DNA of 64,000 nt from assembly GCF_030272615.1 (NCBI RefSeq), contig NC_081414.1, positions 334,745,927-334,809,926 of the forward strand, given 5' to 3'. The position numbers and the translations under genes are program-made. This stretch comes from Cryptomeria japonica (lineage: Eukaryota > Streptophyta > Pinopsida > Cupressales > Cupressaceae). Below are positions 1 through 12,500 of the stretch, piece by piece (the stretch's first letter is position 1; every line of letters starts with the position of its first letter). The notes under the pieces were generated by a model. It ran no database searches and was not told where the DNA came from. It saw nothing but the letters and a program-made list of their open reading frames with translations.

Positions 1-403
1 TTATCTTTAGGCCGGGGAACTAATGTCCAAGTGTTGTTTTTCTCAATTTGTTCTAATTCTTCTTCCATAGCTTTAATCCAAAATTTATTTTCACATGCCT
101 CATTAACAGATGATGGTTCAATTTGAGAAATAAGACATACCTCTTCATTTGCCAATCTTCTTCTTCTCATAACTCTTGTAAACTTGTTTCCAGTTATCTA
201 ATCTTCAGAATGATTCAGTCTTACATACCAGTGTGTCTTAGTTTGTTGTTGTTCTTCAATTACTGTGGAGTCCTCAGATGGTATCGGGGTATCTGGATCT
301 TCATTTTGTACCCGTGGATTTAGAGTAGGTTCATTTGTCAAAATTTCTGTTGCCGGTTCAAAGTCTATATACCTTGAAGTTTTTTTGAATTGTTCATTAA
401 TCT
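1..403 (-). pseudogene. Copia integrase tail and start of reverse transcriptase (element F)
   Basis: After the integrase the minus strand carries a low-complexity linker rich in Pro, Glu and Thr with several stops. At 1-110 comes the conserved beginning of the Copia RT domain, including FWIKAMEEELEQIEKNNTW. The catalytic core, RNase H and 3' LTR must lie left of the window. Confidence 0.75.
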
Positions 404-1650
404 TTACATTTGTACTCTCAAAAATTTTCTACAATCTCTTGTTAAACATCTATATGCTTTGCTCTTAGATGAATAACTAAGAAATATTCCTTCATCACTT
501 CTAGGATCAAATTTGCCAATATACTCATTTCTTCTGATATAACATTTACTTCCAAAAATTCTAAAATACTTAAGAGTAGGAGTATTATCAAACCATAGTT
601 CATGAGGGGTCTTACCGGTTTCACCTTTGATGTGAACTTTGTTAAATGTATAGACCATTGTGCTGACTGCTTCTCTCCAATAAACATGTGGTAGGTTTGC
701 TTCTGATAACATACTTCTTGCTGCATCCAAGATAGGTTTGTTTTTCCTTTCAACAACTGCATTCTGCTGTGGTGTCCGAGGTGCTAATAGCTATCTTCTG
801 ATTCCATTTACTTCATAGAATGTATTAAAGTCCTTAGATGTAAATTCACCTCTTGATCTGATCTTAAACATTTGATTTTCTTATCGGTTTCATTTTCTAC
901 CATTGCTTTGAATAGTTTGAACTTTTCAAGTGCTTCTAATTTTTCTCTAAGAAAAGTAACCCAACACATTCTAAAATAGTCATCAATAATTAGCATGAAA
1001 TATCTATCACCTTGTAAGCTTTTAGTTCTAGCTGGACCATATAAATCAGTGTGAATCAAATCAAGAGCATTATTTGATTTTTCTGGAATACTTTTGAAAC
1101 TAGCTCTAACTTGTTTTCGAAATTGACATTCCTTACATACTGTATTTTGAGGTTTGACTATTTTAGGTAAATCTCTAACTGCCTTAGTAGTACTGATCTT
1201 TACCATGCAATCAAAGTTTACATGACAGAGTCTCTTATGCCATAACCAACTTTCATCTATATGTGCAATTAAGCACGTCTTTTCATTGTTATTCAAATGA
1301 AAGATATTACCTCTAGTCTGATTACCGGTTGCAATTTCCAAACCAGTTCTATTCATGATTTTGCATTTTGTATTTTTAAATTGTAACTGAAATCCTTTCT
1401 CAACTAATTGACCAACACTCAAAAGATTATGCTTTAATCCTTCAACATAGTAGACATTGTCAGTTTTATGCTTACCATCAAGAGATATTATACCCTTACC
1501 TTTGATTGAACAAGCTTTGTCATCTCCAAATCTTACTAAACCTCCATTGTATTCTTAAAAGGTCAAGAATTTACCTTTGTCTCCTGTCATATGATGTGAG
1601 CATCCCGAATCAATGATCCATTCATCCTTTACTTCAACTTTAGCTGCCAG
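404..1650 (-). pseudogene. Copia protease plus integrase region (element F)
   Basis: Protease: WIIDSGCSHHMTG, with the catalytic DSG intact, lies near 1590-1620, followed within about 35 bases by an in-frame TAA. The GAG-pre-integrase module follows, with WLWHKRLCHVNF near 1200-1240 and the zinc-binding pair CKECQFRK near 1125. The integrase core starts at LIHTDLYGP, holding the first catalytic Asp, near 1050. A frameshift near 850 falls at the second catalytic Asp region, and the core resumes to 404 with the family-typical FRIFGSKCYIRR segment. It would insert element cDNA into the genome but is broken here. Confidence 0.88.
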
Positions 1651-1653
1651 AGC

Positions 1654-2510
1654 CTATACTACCGATTGAGCAGTAGGTGCTGGTTGATCTTCTATTATAG
1701 CAACAAAAACCCATCCATTGTCTGTTGGATCCTCATCGGAATCATCAGTCACACCTTCATCAACAATATAACAAGATTTGTCTTTATTCTTCTTAAATTT
1801 GTACCTCTGATATTCAGGGTTAGGTTTGTATGTTCTTCTAGCTTCTTCTCTTAGTCTAGCATGTCTATCAGGGCATCTTGAAGCCATATGACCAATCTTA
1901 TTGCAGTTAAAACATTTAAAGGGTGCTTTACCTTCATACTTACTTCCAACTGGACCTTTAGGCATTTTCCTTGCAAATAGTGCTTCAAGTTCTTCAAGTT
2001 CTTCATTTTCTTTCCTACTTTCTTCAAGTTCTCTTTCATAAAAGACTTTCCAATCAGATTTGTCAAATGATAAAGAAGATGATGTTGATGCTTTAAAGGT
2101 CAAATCTGTCTTTATAGTAGCATCAAGACCAAATTCTTCAATTTCAAAAGTTGAAAGTTTCCCAATCAATGTATCCCTAGTAACTGATGTACTAGGCATT
2201 GTTCTTAACTCATTTATAGCAGTAACCTTCATTTTGTATGCTGGTGGCAATCCTCTTAAAACTTTTGAAACAATTTCATCCTCACTTAAGGTTCCTCCAC
2301 AATATTTAATACCCAAAACAATTTCATTTATTCTTTCCATAAAAGCAGAAATCCTTTCATCTTCTTCCATTTTCAGATGTTCATACCTGACTCAGAAGCT
2401 TTCAAGTTTTGCAATCTTGACTATGGAATCTCCTTCATTCAGTGTTTCCAAATGATCCCAAATAGCTTTAGCAATAGACCTATCTGATAGTCCCATGATT
2501 TGTTGAAAAT
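1654..2510 (-). pseudogene. Copia gag with CCHC zinc knuckle (element F)
   Basis: Gag packages element RNA into virus-like particles. The main open part runs 2370 to 1654 (238 codons). It can be followed upstream in the same frame to about 2505 through an IWDHLETLNEGD segment of the Copia gag type, interrupted by a TGA near 2400 where CGA would fit. A zinc knuckle CFNCNKIGHMASRC lies near 1870-1915, preceded by a Glu-rich, coiled-coil-like stretch and followed by a basic region. The N-terminus is missing because the element ends abruptly against helicase sequence. Family assignment is secure; function is lost. Confidence 0.88.
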
Positions 2511-2517
2511 CTTAGTA

Positions 2518-3360
2518 TGAGATTTTGCTCAACTAGAAGGAACAAGATTTAAAAATTTTCAAGAAGAGATAACACATATCAAATATATTTTGATTGATGA
2601 AATGAGTTTCATTGGTCAAAACATGCTAGAAACAATAGATTCTCAACTCCGACAAACATTCCCACAAAATGCACATAGAAACTTTGTAGGTACACTTTTC
2701 ATTATGACTTTAATGAAAAAAACTATGTTATATAATATCTAATATAATTCATATCTATGAAACTTCTATAATATTACTATATAGTTTTTAAAATATTTTT
2801 TGTCAATTATCTTTCAGGAATATCTATGATTTTGGTTGGAGATTTGGGTCAATTGCCTTCAGTCAATGATAGATTGGCATATGATAGCAATAGACAGACA
2901 AAGTCATTGTGGGAAGAATTCAAAACTATGATTACATTAGATAAAAAAAATATTAAACAAGATGGAGAAAACATACAAGAGCAAACATTTCATCAACTTT
3001 TGACAAATCTAATAGATGCAATCCCCAAAATTGATGATTGGAGGTTGCTTATGACAAGAACCCCTTTTAGCATAGATGTTGAGTTTAACAATATTATCCA
3101 TTTGTTCTCCACAAATAAAAAAGTTCATAATCATAACAAGAAAATGTTATATTCATTGAAGCATCCTGTTGCACATAGCATTGCAACAAAAGTAGCAAGT
3201 GCACATCTAACAAAAGATTTCTCAAGTGATGAACTTGATCTAGAGATATTGATTAGTAATAATTCAAGGGTCATGTTGACTTCAAATCTTTGGATAAAAG
3301 TAGGACTTGTGAATGGAGCTCTCAAATATATTGTCTACAAACTAGGAAGTTCCCCATCTG
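2518..3360 (+). pseudogene. PIF1-like DNA helicase fragment (Helitron-type or stand-alone)
   Basis: PIF1-family helicases unwind DNA 5'-3'; in plants they occur as cellular genes and as the helicase half of Helitron proteins. The frame reads DFAQLEG, then Walker-B-like YILIDEMSFIG (2584-2616), then MILVGDLGQLPSV (2826-2864), and ends with RVMLTSNLWIKVGLVNGAL near 3265-3330. The two halves join in frame if 2690-2817 is removed as a GT-AG intron. The Walker A end and everything after GSSPSEP are absent. The left edge is the junction with Copia F; the right edge meets unrelated sequence beginning TGTCACGAAC near 3371. No Rep domain is seen, so Helitron origin is only possible. Confidence 0.85.
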
Positions 3361-6300
3361 AACCACTATTGTCACGAACGATTGTTCTATGTTGCCAAGC
3401 TGGGAGATCGACAATCCCATGAAACATGGAATGATCCTCAAGCCTGTGGGTTTCCTATCTTGAGGATCAATCTCTAGAGTGAGTTGGTTCTCCTTATGGA
3501 TACCTCCTGCAAACTAACTTTCTTGATGGAAAAAAGGATAGAAGGAAACTTAAACTGAAACCTATCATAGGAGGAGGTGATGCACCAAAATCTAACTAAG
3601 ATCTGTAACTTTCTTAACTCACAAAACCTTTCAACAAATAGATTGAATATTTAACAACTTAACTAAACATGTGATGCATAAACCTTTCTTAGAAATGGTT
3701 AAATCTAATGCTTGTTGGAAGGAAAACAACTGTTTTTCACAACTACAAGCTATGAAAACCAACTAACACAATCTAAAACCTGCAACTATCATACGTCTCC
3801 TTACACCAAATGTTGATTAAATGAGACAAAATAGAGGATTTCATACACAAATCACAGAAAATCATCAGATCATTCATTCATCACATAATACAAGAAGTGC
3901 TAAGAAGGAATTTGTTGCTATTTTATTGAAAAATAAAGAAATTTTGTTGTTACAAAACTCAGGAAATGAGCAAAAATGTTGTCCTTAAGCATGAAAGAGA
4001 TTTGAGAAGCTACAATACATGCTAGAGAAAGAAAATAACTCGTGAGAAAAGAAGAGAATATACTTATAGAGGAAGTCTTGAAAACAAGTTAAGACGAACT
4101 GGTTGTGCCTCTTGGAGTTGCTTGCTAACTGAAGATTCTTTTTCTTTTCTTTATCTTCAAATTTGCATGATCTTTGCTTGTTGGGTCAAATTTGGAGAAA
4201 AGGCATGCAATAAAAGTGGGATAACAGTTGAAAATTAAGTGTAGGTGGGCCCAAACTACTTCTTGACTCATGCATTATTGATGCAGAGTGAGTTGTCTCT
4301 CACCAGTTTGTGCTACCTTGTCTAGGTATCTCCTCCGAGATACACAAGAACTATCCAATGATTCTACACCTCACACCCTCCAAGGGTCTGTAAGACTTAC
4401 CCTCTCTGACCTTCCCAAGGTCCTTAGGCTAGGATAAGCACTTGTTGTTTTGTGAGTTCCATTTTCTTGGTTAGGAGACCTTGTTTTCCCACTCCCTTTC
4501 ACACTCAACTGGAGAGTTCAACCCCTCTACCACAAGATCTTCATTCCCCACACTCCACACATTAGGATGGATGATTTTAGAAGGATTCCCAACCCTATTT
4601 ATTACTCAAGAGCTTTGACACTTACCAGTTTGGTGTTTTACAAACAAACTGCTAACCGGAGACCTAATTCCAGTAGCCCTGTCAGCGGGGTATTTTGCAT
4701 TTATCTACTAAAATTCCTTAACAAACCTATGAAATATTTTACATTAGAGACACCCTTTTGGGGTTTACATACAATATCTCAAAACTGGAGGTGGGTTTTT
4801 CCATTAACATATCTAACCCTTACCGGTTTAACTAGGCCTAATTGCCCCTTCCTAGGCCTAGAAAGTAGGGATTGGTCAAAAATCCTTCACTGGTCTGATT
4901 TCCGTTTTGAAATTATGTTTATTGAATGTATGTACCTCCACATGGTATTCCAATCCAATCACACTTCACCTTCACCCACCAGATTCACCCAATTAGGGCC
5001 TATTATCCAGGATTCCTAATGTTTGCCAACTCAACGTGCCAAGCCTAGGGTATGGTGGCAAATCTTTGGTTCAACTTCCCCTATCTCAAAAAAAAAAAGA
5101 AAAAATATAATACATTACAACCTAACATTCCACAAGGTTTCAGAGAGGATATCCACCATGGAACGTTAGGTTGGAGCCATTTTAGTCTCAAAACCCTAGT
5201 TTTTAGGGCTCTTGAACTTGCCCACAACAAAATGAAATTTATTCACAAACTAAAACACTTCAATACTCCAAATCAAAAAAAAATAAAGGTAAGACACCAA
5301 TCTAACAATCCATGTCCATGTCTTGGAAGTTTCAATCCAGACAGGTCGTACAAACTTACAAAGAACATACGATAACTCAAAAAAACACACCAAATGGGAA
5401 ACCAAATTAGTTTATTTGCTTCAGGTCTTCAACAACAACAACAAACCATTTTATCATCGGTCTTTCCAAGCCTTATACTGGCCTTGGGGTATTTACACAC
5501 GCTTATAATTAACTGTGAGAACCAACTAGCCGTTGGTGTATGAAAATGTTGCAAAGTTGCTATGAGCAACTTTTGCAATTTGTAGCATAGGTGAGCAACT
5601 TTGCTCAAACCCAAACTTGGTCACTTTCAAATGACTCATATGACCTTAACAAACTTAAAACAACATCAACCAACCTACATTAACCCAAAAACAACTTATC
5701 CTATTAAGTGCTCTACCTGGGACCCTTAAGAGCTCACATACCAACATTGGCCAAACAAAGACTCTTAGGGCCCTTACAATCACTTGAGCACACATTCAAT
5801 GGCCTCTTGGCCTTATTACAAAACTAAAAACATGATTCCAGCATCCTGGAAACAAACTCAACAAAATTTGCTAAGTGCCCCTGCACCAATTATCTATGTG
5901 GGGTCTTGAGTTGAACTAAAAGTGTTGCATCCACCTTGCAAATCCCTTATTTTTAGGTCTAAAATGATGCATGAACTATTTGATACTTCCAAGGCTATAT
6001 GAGGTCAGATTTAGGCCTTATCATGCAAATAAAGTCTCCAACTATGTCAAATTAGTACTTTAAAGCTCCAAATTGAAGGTTATTAACATATATTGGCAAT
6101 GGGCCCCTTAACTCATCCTTGGATTGCTATAAGAACTTCAAAATCTCCTCTTTTTTAGGCCTCAACTCTCCCTTACTGAGAAAGCAAACCAATACTTTTC
6201 ATCTTTTGGAATGATATCATTAATTATACCATTGATGGAAGCGACTATTCATGACATCTTCTTTGTTGATTTATCTCTACATGATAAACAATGTCCTTGT

Positions 6301-7409
6301 TTGCATATTACTGTTATATCTAGAACCATGTATGTTAGGTTAAGATTGTCTTTAGTTGTTCTTAAAGTGCACCTACAGTGAGACTGATTTACAAGATACT
6401 TAACATGATTGCAAAGAAAAAAAAGCTTCTAGAACCAGTAACCTTTAGTTTTGGATCTTATAGAATAGTCTTTACTTATCCATTTGATGCTACAATCTTT
6501 GTCATTGTTGTGATTGCTATAATCTTGCTTTCAAATGTGTCATTGTGCTTTATATGACTATCTTAAATTCTCTGAGACAGAACATTAACAACATCTTCCT
6601 TTACTTCATGGTCTTTCATACCATATCTCTCTATCACAACTTTTTGAGCAAAAGGGAGGAGCCTTTCACTTGTCAAAGGACCCTAGAGCTTTCTATTAAT
6701 GTTGCATTGAGTTTCAAATATGCAATATTACCCTTAATAGACTATTTATTCATTTCAAATGGACTGCTATGGTTTTGACAATGATTTGCATGTGACTTGC
6801 CTCAAGCCTACTGCCTTAAAACAATTACTCTTTCCCTTTACACTGTGAAGCTCTATTGACTTATTTTTTATTGTATTTGCATCTTTCAAAGCCGTGAGTT
6901 ATCATGGTCATAGTCTTTTAATACTTAAAGATGTTGCTCTGAAGGTATACTCGAATCTCTATCATCCAACTATCTTGAACTAGTAACTTTCCTTGTTCTG
7001 TAGGTGCATGTTATTGACAATGATGAATGATCTTCTCCTTGAAACTAATCATGGAATCTTTCTTGTGCTCTCATCATCAAACATGGAATAGGGTTTGGGG
7101 CAACGCCCCAAAAAAAAATTTGGCATGAAAATATTTCAAATTGTCATTTTTGTTGTTGTTGTTGTTGATTGTATAATGTAATGAAAGAAACAATGCAAGG
7201 AAAGAAGGAAAATTGAATGTCTAAGCAATGAAGATATTATGTGATTAACTATATGTAAACATATGAACTAACCAATACAATTAATGAAAGTGCATAAGCT
7301 ATATGTTGAAGAAATGATTACAAATATGAATGTTTAAGTGCACACAAATTAGATCTAAAGATGAAAAATTAGAATTAATGCAAGTGTAAGAATGGTGGGT
7401 TCACCAAAA
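3361..7409. other. Intergenic repeat sequence, no gene recognised
   Basis: Open frames here (for example 4567-5019 and 5052-5375) have no recognisable domain and look random. The sequence starts TGTCACGAAC near 3371. That resembles LTR-end sequence and marks a sharp change from the helicase fragment, but no matching second copy, primer site or target duplication was found in the window. Confidence 0.5.
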
Positions 7410-7574
7410 TGTGGTGGATGAAAATGGGATCAAGTAGGTTAGGGCCTAATCTCACTTTCATTCACACATTAGAATATGAAAAAACCCTAAGGAAGTGATT
7501 CACTTTGACTTACTCTTGTGAAAGAGAGTCAAGGAATACTTTTAGGGTTTTTATTCCTTCGTTGATATGAAAGG

Positions 7575-8010
7575 TGTTGGAGTAATTTACAGACAATTAT
7601 CTAATTTTTTATTAATTAGGTCCTTTAATTATTTTTTCACTTAAACTAAACTTAGGTGCTTTATTTTATCTAGGATTTATGCTTTTTTAGTCTTAATTTT
7701 ACTTAGAGGCACTTCTAGTTAACTTTTTTAGCTTGTAGTTGAGCTTAATTAGCTCCTACTTTGCATTGCTTTAGTTCTTCTAATTTAGGATTAGGGCATC
7801 TCTTGCTTTCTATAATGAAATTCATTCATTCATTGTAATTGTACCTCCAATATTGTACACCTTCAATATTAAATCTTCAATTCTTTTGTGCATTATACAA
7901 AATTCTTTGGTTGTTATAAAGCATACAATCTTTGCTTGATCTCTTTTGTGTGATAGGTAATTTTCTTGTAGATGATTCTTGGCTCCTGTGGTTGATTATC
8001 AACTTCTACA
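7575..8010 (+). repeat. 5' LTR of element A
   Basis: It starts TGTTGGAG and ends AACTTCTACA, with its partner at 15395-15832. A TATAATGAA segment near 7810 lies where a promoter TATA box would be expected, and the 3' LTR has TATAAAAGC at the corresponding place. Confidence 0.92.
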
Positions 8011-8022
8011 TGGTATTAAAGC
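8011..8022 (+). promoter_or_regulatory. Primer binding site of element A
   Basis: TGGTATTAAAGC abuts the 5' LTR. It differs at two positions from TGGTATCAGAGC, the initiator-Met-tRNA site of many plant Copia elements. Confidence 0.82.
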
Positions 8023-9179
8023 TTCAGATTTGTCAAATTCATGAGGTCAATTTTTTGTGCACGTTAGGTCCAAACAGAAGTCACATTGCGTCTGCAGCAT
8101 CAAAAAACCCCAAGATCGACTGTTGTTTTATCAAAATCTAACCAATTGAAAAATTGGGTCAATTTAGCTAAGGGCACACAAATTGAGGCAAAATATGGGT
8201 GTATCTGAAAAACTTGTGCACTTTGGCACAAAACAGAGATCACCATCGTGCTCAGAAGGCCCAAAAACCCTTATATTGCTTGTCAAATCGTCAAAATTAG
8301 AGGTCGGAAATTTTTTTAGTGACATGATTTACGAGACACAAAAGTCCGTAAGGTCATACCGCCTGCATGCACTAGTAAAAAACTATGGGTTGGTAAAAAA
8401 AATTTAAAAAATTTCATTACTGCTTTTAATTTTCAAAATTTTGTGAAGTGGTACATATAATTTTTGAAGGATTATTTTTTAATTGGAAGAAATCCAAAGT
8501 CAAACCTTGTGCACCAAAAGTACCTTTTGCATTAGTGCTAACATCATCATCTCAGTTCTTTGTTTTTTGGTGGCCCCTCCAAATTTGGCATACAATGAAA
8601 TTTAGTTGATTTCTCTATTTTTCAGTCCTCCAAGCCTAAAAAAGTAGTAGTTGGTATTTTGCCCATAACTTTGTCATATGAAATCAAAATCAAGATAACA
8701 AGATATCGTTGGAAAGATGGCTCCGACATCAATCTTTTTCTATAGGTGGTTTGAACATATTCTGCACCAATTTTCCATACCAGGCCTCCAAATTCATCCT
8801 TCAATTTTGCACTTCTAAGACCATATCTTGCACATATAGACTCTGTTTTTCCTTCCATACATCGCTAGAAAGCTCTCAGAGTCCTTTATCCATATATTAG
8901 GTCTATTTTATAGACTGTTCTCTTGGTACATTTTATTGATAATTTTTGTGTTTGAACTATATGCTCAATTACTTGGATATTTTGGTACTTTGGATGGATT
9001 TGTTTGTTGGAAAGGGTTGTATTTGATGTGATTTACACATGCTGGGATTATTGGGGTCTGGTAATTTTATTTTAGGAGGTATCATGGGTTTTTTTGTTCA
9101 CCCTTCAGTTGTTCGACTGGCTAAGGGCAACTAGGAGTCTTGGTAACATGCCATCTTAACACATCTTAGGTGGCTAGAT
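8023..9179 (+). other. Element A leader, no gene recognised
   Basis: This is internal sequence between the primer site and the gag-like frame. The short frames present show no domain. It probably served as untranslated leader or packaging region. Confidence 0.4.
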
Positions 9180-9821
9180 ATGTTGCCTTGTTTGTATGGA
9201 CTCATACTTGAACCAACAAATTCAGAAGGTAAATCAGCTTGGGGTAATCTCACAGACCATGTTGTAGGTGTGATTTGTTCTAGTGTTGATTATGACACTA
9301 TGTGTGCTATATCAAACCTTGAGTGTCCTCATGCACTTTGGACTCACCTTTGGGAGATCTTTGGAGACCCTCATATCTTTCCATTATTAGAGGATCCTGA
9401 ATCAAATTGTCTTCGTCCCCTTGCACATGCAAATATCATGCCCTATGATGATGATATTATAGAGGAGCTTGAGTATATCATAGGTCTTACATGTTCTGAT
9501 GGATCAAAGGCCTATATTAATGTTCCTAGTCCTCACATTGAAATCTCATCCGAATCATCTTCATCTTCTATTGTTTCAAATCAGATTGACATTTACTCTT
9601 GCATAGCTCCCATTGATTCAGTGCAACACGACATTATTCTTCCAAATACAACTATTTGGGATTCGTATCTAGCAAACATATCATCCGTGTTTGTGGAGTC
9701 TCATATTATAGATTTGGAGGACTATTTTGAGGACATTCATCCCCTCTTTGTTTATAGCCACATTAGTGTTGTCAGGTCATCTTTTTTGCCAATAGAGCTT
9801 GTTCTTCATCATCTTTTGTAG
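9180..9821 (+). pseudogene. Gag-like open frame of element A
   Basis: A 213-codon open frame in the sense orientation. Residues 20-65 (SAWGNLTDHVVGVICSSVDY ... LWTHLWEIFGD) have the spacing of the conserved Copia gag helix, in which a variable stretch is followed by an 'ALW..L...+G' segment. The remainder is acidic and Ser-rich, with no zinc knuckle and no protease motif. It could be a truncated gag retained by a gag-only non-autonomous element, or a chance open frame. Upstream coding in the same frame is closed, so the true start is unclear. Confidence 0.45.
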
Positions 9822-10331
9822 AGTCCTAATTTGGCACCTCCTACATTGATTAGGCATGTCCCTGATTTGGTTGTGGCATCTTCATCTATCATGGACATAG
9901 CAACATTTGAGTAGTTTTTAGAGGCACATACAGTTTGGATTTGGATTCCCACATCTTCCAATTTATGGGAGTGGCTTCACCTATCTCTAGTGGTTTGGTT
10001 TCTTTCCAAGGGAGACATGTTGTTTGCAGGCAGCGGATCATGTTCTGTCTTCAAGCGTTCATCATTGGCACAAAAGCTACTTCTATATTGAGGGGATTCT
10101 TATCCTCATTCTCTCTCTTATGGGAGGATATTTATTTTACTTTTGTGACTAATTCAGTACTTAGGGGGCCACTTGGAGTCCTTCACTTTAGTCACATGAG
10201 GCACCTTTTTCATTGCATATCTTGCTTTTGGAAAGGGGTTTTTTTCCCATGTGGTTTTTCTCCTTTTCTTTGTTTAGAGAGACTTCATTTGTATGAGTTG
10301 TATTAATTTGCATTAGTCTGTACATGAATAC
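9822..10331 (+). other. Element A interior, no gene recognised
   Basis: A hydrophobic open frame (9935-10306) is present but shows no recognisable domain. Its composition suggests chance. Confidence 0.35.
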
Positions 10332-10807
10332 TATTAGGGTTTAGGCAAATTTGGGGCAAATACAAATTAACAATTATATGCAAATTTGAATACACAAAGA
10401 TGAAGAAAAACACAACACAAAATAACACACCGATTTAACGCGGTTCACCCAAGATGGGCTACATTCATAGAACACAGTCATCAAATATTTTCTTATTATC
10501 TAGTAAATCAGTACAACACCATTACAATGCCCTATGCATTCCAACCACTTATAACATGCAATTTTAGGGCAACATACAAAGTCGGCTAACAAAGAATAAA
10601 CCTAACCCTAAAAGAATATTCTTGTAACCTTTTCCTTGTACTTATATTCTCGTACTCGTATTCATATTCTCGTACACGTACAAGAATTTTGGGGGGAGCC
10701 TTCAGCTCTCTAGGAGCCTTCGTCTCCCAAATACTCCATCCCTTCAAACTGACACGTCCGCCCAACAAGTGTACATTACTTGCATGATCAATCACCACAT
10801 ACCAACA
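10332..10807 (-). repeat. 3' LTR of element B
   Basis: Its plus-strand left end reads TATTAGGG, probably from TGTTAGGG, and its right end ACCAACA. It matches 14866-15304 along its length. It includes repeated 'TCGTAC' groups near 10650-10680 and a GGGGGG run near 10690. Confidence 0.9.
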
Positions 10808-10820
10808 ATCTCCCACTTGG
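10808..10820 (-). promoter_or_regulatory. Polypurine tract of element B
   Basis: The minus strand reads CCAAGTGGGAGAT directly before the 3' LTR start TGTTGG. This is the usual plant Copia plus-strand primer. Confidence 0.88.
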
Positions 10821-10899
10821 AGATTGATCCTGGAAGACACTGTTGCACTTGCAACTCCCACTGGATAAAACACCTGGACTTGTTTGTTCCTTTATTCAT

Positions 10900-11636
10900 G
10901 ATTTTTAGTCAAGAAGGCCAATAAAATTTGATGAGGAAATCAACTTCTCCTATGTGACTTCCTTCGTGAACATATTTACAGGATTGTCATTTGTGTGAAT
11001 CTTTTAAAGTTGTAATTGGCCATCCTCCAAAATGGACCGTATGAAGTGGTACTTGAGCTGAATCTGTTTTGTCCTCAAACAAAAAGCAAAATTATTTGCA
11101 AGATGAATGGCACTCTGGCTATCAGTGTACAATGGACTATCTTCCTACGTCTGGCCCAATTCCTCCAAAAAACATTGTAACCAAATCATTTCCTTGTTAG
11201 CTTCAATAGCAGCCACATACTCAGCTTTAGTGGTTGAAAGTACAACAACCTTTTGCAGTTTAGAAATCCAACTAACTTCAGTGCCCCCTATAGTAAAAAC
11301 ATACCTCGTAGTACTCCTACTAGTATCAATATCACCTACCAGATCAGAGTCAACATATCCTCATAGAGCAACATTGTATTCTTTAAAACATTATGCTTCG
11401 GGAGTAGTACCTCTCAAATACCTAAGAATCCATTTAACAACATTCCAATGTTCCATTCCCAGATTGCTTTTATACCTGCTCACAACTCCCACTGAATGTG
11501 CAATATTTGGCCATGTGCATACCATTGCATACATCAAACTGCCAACAATTGATGAATACAAAATGTTACACATTTTATTTACCTCTTCTTGTGTCTTTGG
11601 ACACAACTCCTCAGTCAATTTGAAATGACTAGCCAA
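10900..11636 (-). pseudogene. Copia RT thumb and RNase H (element B)
   Basis: The open stretch 11636-11391 gives the connection segment (SSIVGSLMYAMVCTWPNIAH). Further left, in other frames, are remnants of the Copia RNase H (GFVDSD-type, LSTTEAKY-type and the HTKHI-type tail) that align with element C at 16905-17400. Multiple frame breaks are present. Confidence 0.8.
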
Positions 11637-11660
11637 AGGTGTATCGACTGCTTTTGCATC

Positions 11661-12500
11661 CTACATGTTAAATCTTTTCAACACCTTCTTTATGTACTCA
11701 CTTTGGGACAAAGTTAATATTCTATTATTCTTGTCACATGAAATCCTCATACTAAGGATTTTCTTAGCTGCACCCAAATCCTTCATAGTAAAGGTCTTTG
11801 CTAATTTATGTTTAAGTTCATTTATATGTTGCATGTTAGACCCAACAACAAGCATGCCATCAACATAAAGTAACATGATAATATAACTATCATTATCCAA
11901 TCTCTTACAATTATCAGGATGACATCTATGTTAACCTTGTTCAGCCATGAAACTATCAAATTTCAAATACCATTGTTGGGGTGCTTGCTTTAGGCGATAC
12001 AGACTCTTCTTCAGCCTGCACACTAACTCCTCCTTACCCTTGACCTCATATCCCTGTGGTTATTGCATGTATATTTCCTCATCCCAATCCCCATGGAGAA
12101 AAACAATTTTAACATCTATTTGTTCAAGATACAAGTCTTCTACAACCACAAGACTTAGAACAGTTCTAATTGAAGTCATTTTTACAACTGCAGAAAATAT
12201 TTTATTAAAATCTATACCCTTTTTTTGTGCAAAGCCTTTTACCACAAGTCTGGCCTTAAATATTTTGTGCCCTCCGTCCTCCTTCATCCTATAAACCCAT
12301 TTATTTGGCAAGGGTCTTTTTCCTATAGGTAATGGAACTAAGTCCCAAGCCTAATTCTGCATCAAGGAATTCATCTCCTCTTTCATGCCTAGCTCCCACT
12401 ATTGTTTGACATCCACTTGCATTGGTTCTTCATATCCTTCTAGTTCACCAGAATCAGTTAATAAAATAGAATACAAAGAAGGAGACAATCTTTTAGGAGG
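11661..12500 (-). pseudogene. Copia reverse transcriptase (element B)
   Basis: The RT domain is recognised from NKWVYRMKE (12311) through ARLVVKGFAQKKGID and LEQIDVKIVFLHGD (12120-12160) to MLLYVDGMLVVGS (about 11845-11885). The catalytic box is YVDG instead of YVDD. A TAA at 12060-12062 replaces CAA of element C, and a TAG at 11661-11663 replaces CAG of element C. A small deletion near 11910 removes the 'CVYF' segment. It is inactive. Confidence 0.9.

Larger units (their letters stand above)
1..2515 (-). mobile_element. Copia-type LTR retrotransposon F, truncated at both ends
   Basis: Reading right to left on the minus strand the order is gag, protease, GAG-pre-integrase, integrase and the start of reverse transcriptase. 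This is the Copia order, with integrase before RT. The copy is cut on the left by the window edge and on the right inside gag, where it abuts a PIF1-like helicase fragment near 2515. No LTR is visible. Several frame breaks and stops make it a dead copy. Confidence 0.9.

Noticed and set aside
2060-2455. 131-codon plus-strand frame
   Set aside because: Antisense to Copia gag, which has clear family motifs on the minus strand.
3371-3390. TGTCACGAAC as an LTR start
   Set aside because: No partner LTR, primer site or target duplication was found. Kept only as a remark.
4567-5019. 150-codon frame
   Set aside because: No domain, and composition like the surrounding repeat DNA. No splice or start context supports a gene.
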